Below, in pieces: positions 29,969 through 37,984 of a stretch of 64,000 nt of DNA. Made by a program: the position numbers and the translations under genes. Within the stretch, counting starts at the first letter, position 1. Every line of letters begins with the position of its first letter. This DNA comes from an uncultured Flavobacteriales bacterium (GTDB taxonomy: Bacteria > Bacteroidota > Bacteroidia > Flavobacteriales > JBLHRE01): positions 62,001-126,000 of the forward strand of contig CAKZPI010000043.1 of NCBI GenBank assembly GCA_937139155.1, given 5' to 3'. Below the pieces are notes generated by a model. It was given only the letters and a program-made list of their open reading frames with translations, did not search any database and was not told the DNA's origin.

Positions 29969-31768
29969 ATGGCCTATAAATCCTTAGCAAAAGCAATTGA
30001 AGAATTAGAAGAAAGGGGCGATTTACTTCGGGTACACGAAGAGGTTGACCCGGATTTAGAAATGGCGGCCATGCATAGGCAATCCTTTCAGTCAAATGGC
30101 CCTGCCTTGCTTTTTGAAAAGGTAAAGGGTTCAAAGTTCAAGGCCGTTACCAATCTTTTTGGAAATCTTGAGCGGTCTAAATATATCCTTCGTGAGAAAT
30201 GGGAGGCTGTGGAAGGCATGGTTGCCCTAAAGTCTGACCCCAGTCTTGCCCTTCGAAATCCATGGAAATATAGAAAGAGCATTTTAGGAGCTTTGAATAT
30301 GCGGCCTAAAAAAGTGGGCATTCATACTTGTGGTTTCGAGGAGGTGCAAATCACCGATCTTCCTCAAATGAAATCTTGGCCCATGGACGGGGGACCTTTT
30401 ATCACCCTTCCTCAAGTCTATTCAGAAGATCCTGATAATCCGGGGGTTAAATTAAGCAACCTGGGCATGTATAGGGTGCAAATGACCGGAAATTCCTATG
30501 AAACAAATCAGGAAATCGGTCTTCATTATCAGATTCATAGAGGAATTGGAGTTCATCAAACCAAGGCCCGAAAAAGGGGAGAGGACTTAAAGGTTAGTAT
30601 TTTTATTGGCGGACATCCGGCCCATACCTTAGCCGCGGTCATGCCTTTGCCTGAGGGGCTCTCAGAGTTGATGTTTGCTGGGGCTTTGGCAGGAAGAAGG
30701 TTTAGGTATGCCTATGATGCTGAGGGGTATTGCCTTTCGGCGGATGCTGATTTTGTGATTACTGGAAGTATTTCACACGATGAATTGAAGCCTGAAGGGC
30801 CCTTTGGAGACCATTTAGGCTATTATAGTTTGGTTCATGATTTCCCAGTTATGAAGGTGAACAAGGTGTATGCAAAGCCCAATGCCATTTGGCCTTTTAC
30901 TGTGGTAGGAAGGCCTCCTGCCGAAGACTCTCAGTTCGGGGCTTTGATTCATTCCCTTACCGGGGAAGCCATCCCAGACAATTTGCCGGGTGTTTCTTCG
31001 GTTCATGCGGTTGATTTGGCTGGGGTTCATCCCTTACTTTTTGCCGTGGGTTCAGAACGATACACCCCTTACACTCAGGAAATTCAGCCAGCTGAGGTCT
31101 TGACTCAGGCCAATATGATTCTTGGTTTCGGACAGCTGTCCCTGGCCAAGTATTTATTCATTGCGGACGGAGTTTATTCAAATCCGGATATTCATGATGA
31201 GGAAGCCTTTCTAACCCATATTTTAGAGCGGTTTCGTCCTGATCGAGATTTGCATTTCCAAACCCAAACCACCATTGACACCCTTGATTATTCCGGCGAA
31301 AGCCTAAACCGTGGCTCAAAGCTAGTGGTAGCCGTTGCCGGTGACCCCATTCGAAAACTTGGGAAAAGAAGGCCCTCGGAAATTCCTGGGTTTAAAAATA
31401 TTGGTAGTCCTATGCCCGGCGTGCTTTGCCTTGAGCTAGATGGAGAAGGAAAGGTAGAGGACCGTTTGAATATGTTAGACGCGAAAAAATATGAGGCTTA
31501 TCCGTTTTGGGTTTTGGTAGACGACTCAATGTTTACCGCACAGAACATGGCAAATTTCCTATGGGTAACCTTTACCCGTAGCAATCCAAGTCACGATGTT
31601 TACGGGTGGAAATCAAGCTTTGAGCATAAACACTGGTCTACCCAAGGGATGGTTTTGATAGATGCCCGGAAAAAGCCACATCATGCTCCAGAAATGAAAG
31701 AGGACCCCGCAGTTGAGAAATCGGCGAAAGCCAAGCTAAAGAAGGCTGGGTTTAAGAAAAGGGCTTAA
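29969..31768 (+). CDS. UbiD-family decarboxylase
   Basis: The 599-residue protein has the UbiD motifs GMYRVQMTGNSYETNQEIG near the middle and PEGPFGDHLGYY, where the Glu and Asp belong to the catalytic triad, plus the upstream Arg region. UbiD enzymes use prenylated FMN made by UbiX. In bacteria of this type a homologue acts late in menaquinone synthesis, by the futalosine or the classical route. The long form (about 600 residues) is usually called menaquinone biosynthesis decarboxylase. The basic C-terminal tail is lysine-rich. I use the ATG at 29969; a TTG lies two codons upstream. Confidence 0.85.
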   Translation: MAYKSLAKAIEELEERGDLLRVHEEVDPDLEMAAMHRQSFQSNGPALLFEKVKGSKFKAVTNLFGNLERSKYILREKWEAVEGMVALKSDPSLALRNPWKYRKSILGALNMRPKKVGIHTCGFEEVQITDLPQMKSWPMDGGPFITLPQVYSEDPDNPGVKLSNLGMYRVQMTGNSYETNQEIGLHYQIHRGIGVHQTKARKRGEDLKVSIFIGGHPAHTLAAVMPLPEGLSELMFAGALAGRRFRYAYDAEGYCLSADADFVITGSISHDELKPEGPFGDHLGYYSLVHDFPVMKVNKVYAKPNAIWPFTVVGRPPAEDSQFGALIHSLTGEAIPDNLPGVSSVHAVDLAGVHPLLFAVGSERYTPYTQEIQPAEVLTQANMILGFGQLSLAKYLFIADGVYSNPDIHDEEAFLTHILERFRPDRDLHFQTQTTIDTLDYSGESLNRGSKLVVAVAGDPIRKLGKRRPSEIPGFKNIGSPMPGVLCLELDGEGKVEDRLNMLDAKKYEAYPFWVLVDDSMFTAQNMANFLWVTFTRSNPSHDVYGWKSSFEHKHWSTQGMVLIDARKKPHHAPEMKEDPAVEKSAKAKLKKAGFKKRA

Positions 31769-31902
31769 TTGTCTCTTTTCTCAAAATCTTCCTTATGCTT
31801 TTGTTCATTCTTAATCACAGCAAGCACAATTACGGCTATGATGATTCCGAATAAAATCAAACCTTGAAAGAACAAGATTCCCAATGTAAGGCCTTCAGGC
31901 AT
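31765..31902 (-). CDS. 45-residue single-pass membrane protein
   Basis: This gene was found by reading the minus strand between ubiD and the UPF0145 gene. The product starts MPEGLTLGILFFQGLILFGI, has one membrane helix (residues about 8-30) and ends in a charged tail KNEQKHKEDFEKRDN. Its ATG is immediately adjacent to the stop codon of the UPF0145 gene (TAAATG), strong evidence for translational coupling. Its last four bases overlap the ubiD stop tail-to-tail. It is too small for family assignment. Confidence 0.7.
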   Translation of the reverse strand: MPEGLTLGILFFQGLILFGIIIAVIVLAVIKNEQKHKEDFEKRDN

Positions 31903-32217
31903 TTATTTGAGTTTAACGGCGGTACCATAGGCCAAGATTTCGGCACAGCCTTGCATAACCATGGCTGTATTAAAGCGAAGATTGATGATGGCATCGGCCC
32001 CCATTCTTTCAGCATCTCGAATCACCCTTTGAAGGGCTTGTTCGCGGGCTTGAGCCTGAAGTTTGGTGTATTCCTCAATTTCACCACCAACAATGTTTTT
32101 TAGTCCGGCAAAAATATCTCTACCAATGTTTCTAGCTCTGACGGTTGAGCCGCGACAAATGCCTAAAACTTCAGTTATTTCTTTATTAGGAAGGGTTTCT
32201 GTACTTGTGATAATCAT
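31903..32217 (-). CDS. UPF0145 / YbjQ-like protein
   Basis: The 104-residue protein has the YbjQ pattern: MIITSTETLPNKEI, GICRGSTVRARNIGRDIFAG, then ERMGADAIINLRFNTA. The family forms pentamers and is annotated as putative heavy-metal-binding, though a function is not proven. Its start overlaps the end of the SRPBCC gene by 4 bp (ATGA type), and it is followed directly by the 45-residue membrane protein, so the four minus-strand genes look like one operon. Confidence 0.85.
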   Translation of the reverse strand: MIITSTETLPNKEITEVLGICRGSTVRARNIGRDIFAGLKNIVGGEIEEYTKLQAQAREQALQRVIRDAERMGADAIINLRFNTAMVMQGCAEILAYGTAVKLK

Positions 32218-32651
32218 AATTCTTGAGATTCTGCAAAAGATTTAAAAGCATTCATTTGTTTGGCCGTTTCCTTTTTAAACATGCCTGGCATAAGGAAGGC
32301 GATGAGTTTCATGAAGCCTGAGAACTTAAATTCGGTTTTCATGAGCCATCGGGTTTTACCTTCTTCTTCGGTAAAGTAATTCTCTACTGAATTCCAGCCT
32401 CCTTTGGTTTCGTAGGTGCCAGAGAACTCATCGGGAAGATTGCGAACGGTAACCGTTTCAATCATTTCAACCCTCCTTTTCCCCATCAGGTAAACCATTT
32501 TTGACTTGGCGCCTACTTGCCCAGCTTGGCCTTCAATCAATTCAAAAGATTCAAGACCTTTCTGCCATTTAGGTAGGTTTTCAGGATTGTCGAAGAGTTC
32601 AATTACCCTTTCTCTAGGAAGGTTTAAAAGGACTTCTTTTTGATATTTCAT
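32214..32651 (-). CDS. SRPBCC-family lipid/ligand-binding protein
   Basis: The 145-residue product from the ATG at 32651 has the START/SRPBCC layout: RVIELFDNPENLPKWQKGLE near the N-terminus, a beta-sheet core, and a long C-terminal helix (KKETAKQMNAFKSFAE). A TTG at 32681 would add ten residues, but the conserved part starts at MKYQKEV. The ligand is unknown. It lies between rlmB and the UPF0145 gene. Confidence 0.8.
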   Translation of the reverse strand: MKYQKEVLLNLPRERVIELFDNPENLPKWQKGLESFELIEGQAGQVGAKSKMVYLMGKRRVEMIETVTVRNLPDEFSGTYETKGGWNSVENYFTEEEGKTRWLMKTEFKFSGFMKLIAFLMPGMFKKETAKQMNAFKSFAESQEL

Positions 32652-32701
32652 TTCTTGAAAATTGATGGTCAAGGTAGCCAAACTTTTCCAAGAAAGGCCC
32701 G

Positions 32702-33430
32702 TTAATTTCTTTGTCGAAGAACCTCATAAAGGATGACGCCGGCTGCCACGGAAACATTTAGGGATCCGATTTCACCGTGAAGCGGGAGCTTGGCTTTTCC
32801 ATCGAGTTTTTTCATCACCGCTTCTGAGATTCCTGACTCTTCTGAGCCCATGATAATGGCAAGGGGAGCCTTATAATCGAGATCGGTATAGAGGTCTTTG
32901 GTTTTTTCGGTACAGCCAATCACCTGAATTCCGCTGTTTTGAAGGAATTCAACCGAATTGTCGAGGTATCTTTCTTTGATAATTTTCACTTGATGCAAGG
33001 CTCCGGCTGAGGTTTTCAAGGCATCCGCATTGATTTGGGCGGCACCAATTTCCGGAATGATGATTCCGTGAACCCCGGCACATTCAGCGGTTCGGCAGAT
33101 GGCCCCAAAGTTCCGGATGTCAGTAATTCCGTCGAGCATGAGAAAGAAGGGGGTTTCTCCCGATTCAAAAACCTCTTGAATGGTATCGCCTAGATTGTAA
33201 AAGGGAACGGGGGAGACGAAGGCAATCACCCCTTGGTGATTTTTGCGAGTGATACGGTTTAACTTCTCAATGGGCACCATTTTAGGGCGAATGCGGTTGA
33301 CCCGGATTTCTTCCATGAGTTCTTGGGCTAGATCCCCCTTTAATCCTTTTTGAACAAAGAGTTTATCAATGGTTTTTCCAGAGCGAATGGCTTCTAGAAC
33401 GGGGTGAATACCGAAGCAAAAATCTTTCAT
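32702..33430 (-). CDS. rlmB: 23S rRNA (guanosine-2'-O-)-methyltransferase RlmB
   Basis: The 242-residue SPOUT (SpoU/TrmH) enzyme begins with the L30e-like substrate-binding domain (FCFGIHPVLEAIRSGKTIDK). The knotted methyltransferase domain carries LMLDGITDIRNFGAICRTAE, IIMGSEESGISEAV and LPLHGEIGSLNVSVAAGV, the three SPOUT motifs. RlmB methylates G2251 in the P loop of 23S rRNA in E. coli. It is the last core gene before the repeat-rich island and points away from it. Confidence 0.93.
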   Translation of the reverse strand: MKDFCFGIHPVLEAIRSGKTIDKLFVQKGLKGDLAQELMEEIRVNRIRPKMVPIEKLNRITRKNHQGVIAFVSPVPFYNLGDTIQEVFESGETPFFLMLDGITDIRNFGAICRTAECAGVHGIIIPEIGAAQINADALKTSAGALHQVKIIKERYLDNSVEFLQNSGIQVIGCTEKTKDLYTDLDYKAPLAIIMGSEESGISEAVMKKLDGKAKLPLHGEIGSLNVSVAAGVILYEVLRQRN

Positions 33431-33467
33431 GCCGCGAAATTAATCTATTCCCATTACATGGAGGGTA

Positions 33468-33772
33468 GGGGTGACTAGTGACTAGTGATTAGTGACTGGA
33501 TGTACTTGGAATTGAGTGCTTTAACACATCAATCGCCTAAACAACTCAACAACTCAACAACTCAACGCCTCAACACCTCAACACCTCAACTGGGGTGACT
33601 AGTGACTAGTGACTAGTGACTGGATGGCATGAAAATCAACACCTTACAACCAAATCTAGCCAATAGCCAATAGCCAAAAGCGAAAAGCAATAGCAGCATG
33701 GGGTACTAAACACTCTGAATTTAGCCTGAAATTGACCGTCTCAACGCCTCAACGTCTCAACAGCTCAACACC
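33468..33772. repeat. Short tandem repeat array (first)
   Basis: In the 677-bp gene-free stretch between rlmB and the KilA-N gene, the first part is built of 7-bp GACTAGT-type repeats, the phrase GAATTGAGTGCTTTAACACA, 9-bp CTCAACxxC repeats, a second GACTAGT run, then AGCCAAT repeats and more CTCAAC repeats. From 33576 it belongs to the 5.7-kb duplicated segment. No gene is seen. Confidence 0.85.
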
Positions 33773-33775
33773 CAA

Positions 33776-33841
33776 AGGAGGTCTAGATACCTAAAATCTT
33801 TTGGGGCGTGGCAGTAGGCGGTAAAAGCTAGTTTCGTCTAA
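33776..33841. repeat. Conserved block at the end of a repeat array (copy 1 of 3)
   Basis: A block of about 66 bp (GGAGGTCTAG, then TTTTGGGGCGTGGCAGTAGG and GGTAAAAGCTAGTTT) recurs at 46206-46271 (inside the duplication) and at 51758-51823. In each case it lies between the last CTCAAC repeat and the leader of the next gene. The rest of the gap (33842-34108) shows no convincing gene. Confidence 0.75.
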
Positions 33842-34108
33842 AAAACAAAATTATCTTAGCCTAGCCACTAGGCGAAATTGCGAGAGCATCTGATTGGTGG
33901 TTAAGGGAATAAGGGCACTGATTCTAAACGGAATATTGTCTATAAAGACCCTAGAGAAACCAGGTGTTGACACAAACTTTTTCATGCCATTTAGTAGCTT
34001 AACACGACCAACCTGAAGGTTTAATGGCAAATACTGAAAAGGTTTGCAAAATTCGCGGTACCCACCAAAAAAATATCATTAAAACGAAAATTGGTAATTG
34101 AATAACAA

Positions 34109-34921
34109 ATGGCAAAGAACAAACATATTCAGGTAAAAGGCAGTACGATTAGCGTGATGGTGCAAAACGGAATAGATTATCTGTCCTTAACCGACATGAC
34201 CCTTGGTTTTAAAGAAGGCAGCGGACTCATTGGCAAGTGGATTACCAATAAAAACACCCTGGAGTATGTGGGGATATGGGAAAAGTTAAACAACCCCAAT
34301 TTCAATTACCCCGAATTCGAGGTAATTGAACAAGAAGCTGGTGTTAATCGTTTTATCATGTCTGTTGGCCAGTGGGTTGAACGAACCAAAGCCATTGGCT
34401 TGATTGTAAAAGCCGGTAGATACGGCGGTACCTATGCCCATAAGGATATCGCCTTTCACTTTGCCATGTGGTTAAGTCCCGAGTTTCAGATTTATTTGAT
34501 TAATGAATTCCAACGCCTCAAGGAAGAAGAACAAAAGCTACTGGGTTGGAGTGCCAAACGAGAACTGGCAAAACTCAATTATCACATCCATACCGATGCC
34601 ATTAAGCAAAATTTAATTCCCAAAGAGCTTACCCCTGCGCAAACCGCAATTGTTTACGCTAGCGAAGCAGATGTTTTGAATGTTGCCTTATTTGGGAAAA
34701 CAGCTAAACAATGGCGTGATGCCAACCCTGACCTCAAGGGTAATATGCGCGATTATGCCAGCATGAATGAACTCATTTGTTTAGCCAACATGGAAAATCT
34801 AAATGCGGTATTCATTCAGGAACAAATGTCCCAAAAGGAAAGGCTAGTAAGACTCAATCAAATAGCCATACAGCAAATGAAAGTATTGCTTGAAGTAGAA
34901 AACAGAGAACTGTTAAAGTAA
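34109..34921 (+). CDS. KilA-N domain protein (copy 1)
   Basis: The 270-residue protein has an N-terminal KilA-N DNA-binding domain (residues about 10-110: YLSLTDMTLGFKEGSG, then SVGQWVERTKAIGL and AGRYGGTYAHKDIAFHFAMW). A helical C-terminal half is rich in Glu and Gln and probably mediates oligomerisation. KilA-N proteins are common on phages and in bacterial accessory islands, often next to restriction systems; their function is poorly defined. It stands alone between two repeat arrays. The identical second copy is at 46539-47351. Confidence 0.88.
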   Translation: MAKNKHIQVKGSTISVMVQNGIDYLSLTDMTLGFKEGSGLIGKWITNKNTLEYVGIWEKLNNPNFNYPEFEVIEQEAGVNRFIMSVGQWVERTKAIGLIVKAGRYGGTYAHKDIAFHFAMWLSPEFQIYLINEFQRLKEEEQKLLGWSAKRELAKLNYHIHTDAIKQNLIPKELTPAQTAIVYASEADVLNVALFGKTAKQWRDANPDLKGNMRDYASMNELICLANMENLNAVFIQEQMSQKERLVRLNQIAIQQMKVLLEVENRELLK

Positions 34922-35059
34922 ATCAAGCAAAAAGATCAAAACAAGTTGCCTCAAAACCCATTGTCAGCTTCAGAAGAATCATTTACAAATTAATTAAGAG
35001 TAGTTGATTATATTGACCGAGACATAGATGAGTAGAATGAGGAGATTGAATTGGTAGGT

Positions 35060-35166
35060 TCAACACCTCAACTGGGGTGACTAGTGATTAGTGACTGTAT
35101 GTACTTGAAATTGAGCGCTTTAACACATCAAACGCCTCAACACCTCAACGACTCAACAACTCAACA
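35060..35166. repeat. Short tandem repeat array inside the duplication (copy 1)
   Basis: Within the 448-bp gap between the KilA-N gene and the SDR operon lie a GACTAGTGATTAGTGACTG run, the phrase TTGAGCGCTTTAACACATCA and several CTCAACxxC units. The remainder of the gap holds the predicted SDR promoter and operator near its end. Confidence 0.8.
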
Positions 35167-35292
35167 AGAGGCACTTATGGGAAGTCTTTTAAAACAGGAA
35201 ACTTGCATTTAACGCCTATCCTTAAATGCCTAGATTTCAACCATCAACCATCAACTCTCAACGCTTCAAAAAGGACACCACAAAACCAAAAA

Positions 35293-35321
35293 GTATACGT
35301 CTTTCGGAAATCCGTATACGT
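35293..35321 (+). promoter_or_regulatory. Predicted AraC-type operator, two 21-bp-spaced half-sites (copy 1)
   Basis: GTATACGT occurs at 35293-35300 and again at 35314-35321, a spacing of exactly 21 bp (two helical turns), the usual arrangement of AraC-family half-sites. It lies 49 bp upstream of the SDR start and just before the promoter-like element. The AraC-family regulator encoded at the end of the same operon is the obvious candidate to bind it (inference). Confidence 0.5.
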
Positions 35322-35341
35322 GCTTAGGTTGATTGTCGCCT

Positions 35342-35349
35342 CATCTTTG
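35342..35349 (+). promoter_or_regulatory. -7 promoter element of the SDR operon (copy 1)
   Basis: CATCTTTG, followed by CAG, matches the Bacteroidota TAnnTTTG consensus at all but the first base. It lies 20 bp upstream of the SDR ATG. A convincing -33 element is not seen at the expected distance, which fits an activator-dependent promoter. Confidence 0.45.
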
Positions 35350-35369
35350 CAGTAACAAATTCAATAGAG

Positions 35370-36320
35370 ATGAGTATTAAAAATCAATTTGGCAAAAAAG
35401 GGTGGACCCCAGATAGAATAAAGGATTTAACCGGAAAAACCTTTGTAATTACTGGCACCACCAGCGGTACTGGTTATGAAGCTGCGCGTATCTTGCTTTC
35501 TAAAGGAGCTAAGGTTGTAATGTTAAACCGAAACCCTCAAAAAGCGGAAGCCACCATTGCCTCTTTACAGGATGTGATTGGAAATTCAATCGAGGTGATG
35601 AATGTCCAAATGGACTTAGGCGTACAAGCTTCGGTAAAAAAAGCCGCAAGTGAGGTTTTGAAAAAGGTTGAACGTATTGACGCCTTGCTCTGTAATGGGG
35701 CCATTGCTCAGGTTCCGAAGCAAAAAATCACACTAGATGGCTGGGAAAGCCAAATGGGTGTAAATTACTTCGGGCATTTCACCCTTCAAGCTTTGCTGTT
35801 TCCATTGATCGAGAAATCAAAAGGACGCATTGTAACCGTGGGAAGCATGGGCTACGATATGGGGCTTAAAACCATCAAGTTTGAGGATTTGAATTTGGAT
35901 AAAGATTATACCCCCAACGATGCATATAGCCAGAGCAAATTGGCGCAAATTATGACCATTTATGAATTACAAAATAGAATGATAAAAGCCGGGAAATCAG
36001 AGGTGAAAGCTTATGCCTGCCACCCAGGATCGTCAAGAACAAACCTTATTAATACAAGTGGTAGTTTTATGATGAAATTGATTTTTGGACTGATGAAATT
36101 ATCACCTTTAACCCAACCAGCTGAAAATGGTGCCTATCCACAATTAATGTGCGCTACTGAGCCTGACCTTGACCAAACGGCGTTTTATGGTCCAACTGGC
36201 CGCAGCAATTGGGTGGGTCCGGTTGGCGCCCATGAATTAAAACCACATGCTAAGGATAAAGCGGTTGCCAATCGGCTGTGGAAATTAACAGAAGAGGAAG
36301 TAGGAATAAAATGGCTTTAA
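35370..36320 (+). CDS. Short-chain dehydrogenase/reductase, protochlorophyllide-reductase-like (copy 1)
   Basis: The 316-residue SDR has the cofactor motif TGTTSGTGYEAARIL and the catalytic Ser in GSMGYD, Tyr186 and Lys190 (YSQSK). The NNAG motif is altered to CNGA. The C-terminal WVGPVGAHELKP-like extension is typical of the RDH/POR-like SDRs that reduce lipophilic ketones or aldehydes with NADPH. It is the first gene of a four-gene operon, and its last 10 bp overlap the next gene. The identical copy is at 47800-48750. Confidence 0.88.
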   Translation: MSIKNQFGKKGWTPDRIKDLTGKTFVITGTTSGTGYEAARILLSKGAKVVMLNRNPQKAEATIASLQDVIGNSIEVMNVQMDLGVQASVKKAASEVLKKVERIDALLCNGAIAQVPKQKITLDGWESQMGVNYFGHFTLQALLFPLIEKSKGRIVTVGSMGYDMGLKTIKFEDLNLDKDYTPNDAYSQSKLAQIMTIYELQNRMIKAGKSEVKAYACHPGSSRTNLINTSGSFMMKLIFGLMKLSPLTQPAENGAYPQLMCATEPDLDQTAFYGPTGRSNWVGPVGAHELKPHAKDKAVANRLWKLTEEEVGIKWL

Positions 36321-37420
36321 TTAAGAAAATAATGTTCGGATTTCTTTTGGTAATGGCAATTATTGGCTTGGGTGCCCTATGGTTTTTGAATACGGAAAGG
36401 TTTGGAAAACATCCCGACAAGGAAAGACTTTCAAAAATTCAGAAATCACCAAATTACGGAAAGGGAGGGTTTGAGAATTTAAGTCAAACTCCTATGCTGA
36501 CCGAAGGTGCAGGCTACGGGAAGGTTCTCTACCAGTTCCTTTTTTCTTCCAATCCTAAAACCCCGGCTAAACCCTTGCCCTCTCGAAAGACCAATTTAAA
36601 AGCCCTTAAAGCCAATGAGAATGTTGTGATTTGGATGGGGCATTCCTCCTATTTCATTCAGCTGGAGGGTAAAAAAATTCTAGTTGACCCCGTCTTAAGC
36701 GGGAATGCATCCCCCCTTTCGTTTACCACTAAGGCCTATGAAGGAAGCGACATTTATTCAACCGATGATATTCCCAAAATAGATTATTTGTTCTTGTCCC
36801 ATGACCATTGGGATCATATGGATTATAATACCTTAAAACAGTTAAAGCCAAAGATTAAAAAGGTCGTCACAGGTTTGGGCAATGGGGCTCATTTAGAAGA
36901 TTGGGGCTTTACCTCAGATGTGATTTTGGAAGGGGATTGGTATGAATCTTTTCCTTTGGATGAGGGGTTCATTGCGCATGTTACACCCGCTCGACATTTT
37001 TCAGGCAGAGGACTTAAACGGAACCAAACGCTTTGGGCTTCCTTTGTGCTTGCCTCACCTTCCACTTCCATTTACCTTGGTGGAGATAGTGGTTACGGGT
37101 CCCATTTCAAGATTATTGGAGAAAATTATGGTCCCTTTGACCTTGCTATTCTTGAAAATGGACAATACAATGAAAACTGGAAGTATATTCATATGCTTCC
37201 TGGCGAGCAAATTAAGGCAGCAAGGGATCTAAACGCCAAGGCCCTTTTGCCTGTTCACTCTGGGAAGTTCACCCTTGCAAATCATGATTGGGATGAACCC
37301 TTCGACCTTATTTCGAGTGAAAACGTTCCGCATGGACTTAGAGTTCTGACTCCAATGATAGGAGAATCCATAAACTTAAAAGATAGCCTTCAAACCTTTG
37401 AAGAATGGTGGAAACAGTAA
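36311..37420 (+). CDS. Metallo-beta-lactamase-fold hydrolase, NAPE-PLD-like (copy 1)
   Basis: The 369-residue product from the ATG at 36311 has an N-terminal membrane anchor or signal (KKIMFGFLLVMAIIGLGAL). The MBL core follows with WMGHSSYFIQLEGKKILVDP, the metal motif HDHWDH at residues 164-169, TPARHFSGRGL, GDSGYG and LLPVHSGKFTLANH. This is the pattern of NAPE-hydrolysing phospholipase D-like and UlaG-like proteins. The start overlaps the SDR gene by 10 bp. The substrate is unknown, but a membrane-facing lipid or lactone hydrolase is plausible. Confidence 0.85.
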   Translation: MALIKKIMFGFLLVMAIIGLGALWFLNTERFGKHPDKERLSKIQKSPNYGKGGFENLSQTPMLTEGAGYGKVLYQFLFSSNPKTPAKPLPSRKTNLKALKANENVVIWMGHSSYFIQLEGKKILVDPVLSGNASPLSFTTKAYEGSDIYSTDDIPKIDYLFLSHDHWDHMDYNTLKQLKPKIKKVVTGLGNGAHLEDWGFTSDVILEGDWYESFPLDEGFIAHVTPARHFSGRGLKRNQTLWASFVLASPSTSIYLGGDSGYGSHFKIIGENYGPFDLAILENGQYNENWKYIHMLPGEQIKAARDLNAKALLPVHSGKFTLANHDWDEPFDLISSENVPHGLRVLTPMIGESINLKDSLQTFEEWWKQ

Positions 37421-37456
37421 AGAATCCCTAATTACAACCTCAGAAAATTAGAAAAC

Positions 37457-37984
37457 ATGGAAATTTTAAAAGCAGCCACCGACTGGGCCAAAGCGGAATT
37501 AGTATCAACCCCATTTTTCGTCCTTTTTGGGGTAACCTTTATGCTGGCAAGCATCGGGTTTTGGCAATTTGGAAAAACAGATTTAGCAAAGGCATATATC
37601 CTACCAACCCTCATAGCGGGCATTTTATTGACGGTAATTGGACTTGGTTTGTATTTTACCAACAAAACCAGGCTAGGAGAATTTGAAAAGGCTTATAATA
37701 AAGATGCCGTGGCATTTGTTGATTCTGAATTGGAAAGGGCAGATGCCACTTTAAGAGAGTACAAAAACATAGTTTTCACCGCAATCCCTTTAATCATGAT
37801 GGCTTGCGCTTTGGTTTTGCTTTTTGTCAAGGGTCCTTCATGGCGGGCAAGTATGATTACCACATTGGCTATGTTGGCCGTTATTTTATTGGTGGATGGC
37901 TTGGCTCATGGCCGAATAAAAGATTACCACGAGCAGTTATTAGAGGCAAAACAAGAAATGAGAAATCAAGATGCAGCATTTTAA
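37457..37984 (+). CDS. Four-TM membrane protein of unknown function (copy 1)
   Basis: The 175-residue protein has hydrophobic segments at about residues 19-40, 47-68, 108-124 and 132-149, separated by a charged, probably helical middle part (GEFEKAYNKDAVAFVDSELE). I do not recognise the family. It lies 36 bp after the MBL gene and overlaps the AraC gene by 14 bp, so it should act with this operon. Confidence 0.75.
   Translation: MEILKAATDWAKAELVSTPFFVLFGVTFMLASIGFWQFGKTDLAKAYILPTLIAGILLTVIGLGLYFTNKTRLGEFEKAYNKDAVAFVDSELERADATLREYKNIVFTAIPLIMMACALVLLFVKGPSWRASMITTLAMLAVILLVDGLAHGRIKDYHEQLLEAKQEMRNQDAAF

Noticed and set aside
33850..34075. Minus-strand frame of about 70 codons before the KilA-N gene (also in copy 2)
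   Set aside because: It has no ATG near its 5' end, resembles no family I know, and ends in the conserved repeat block. It is probably chance.
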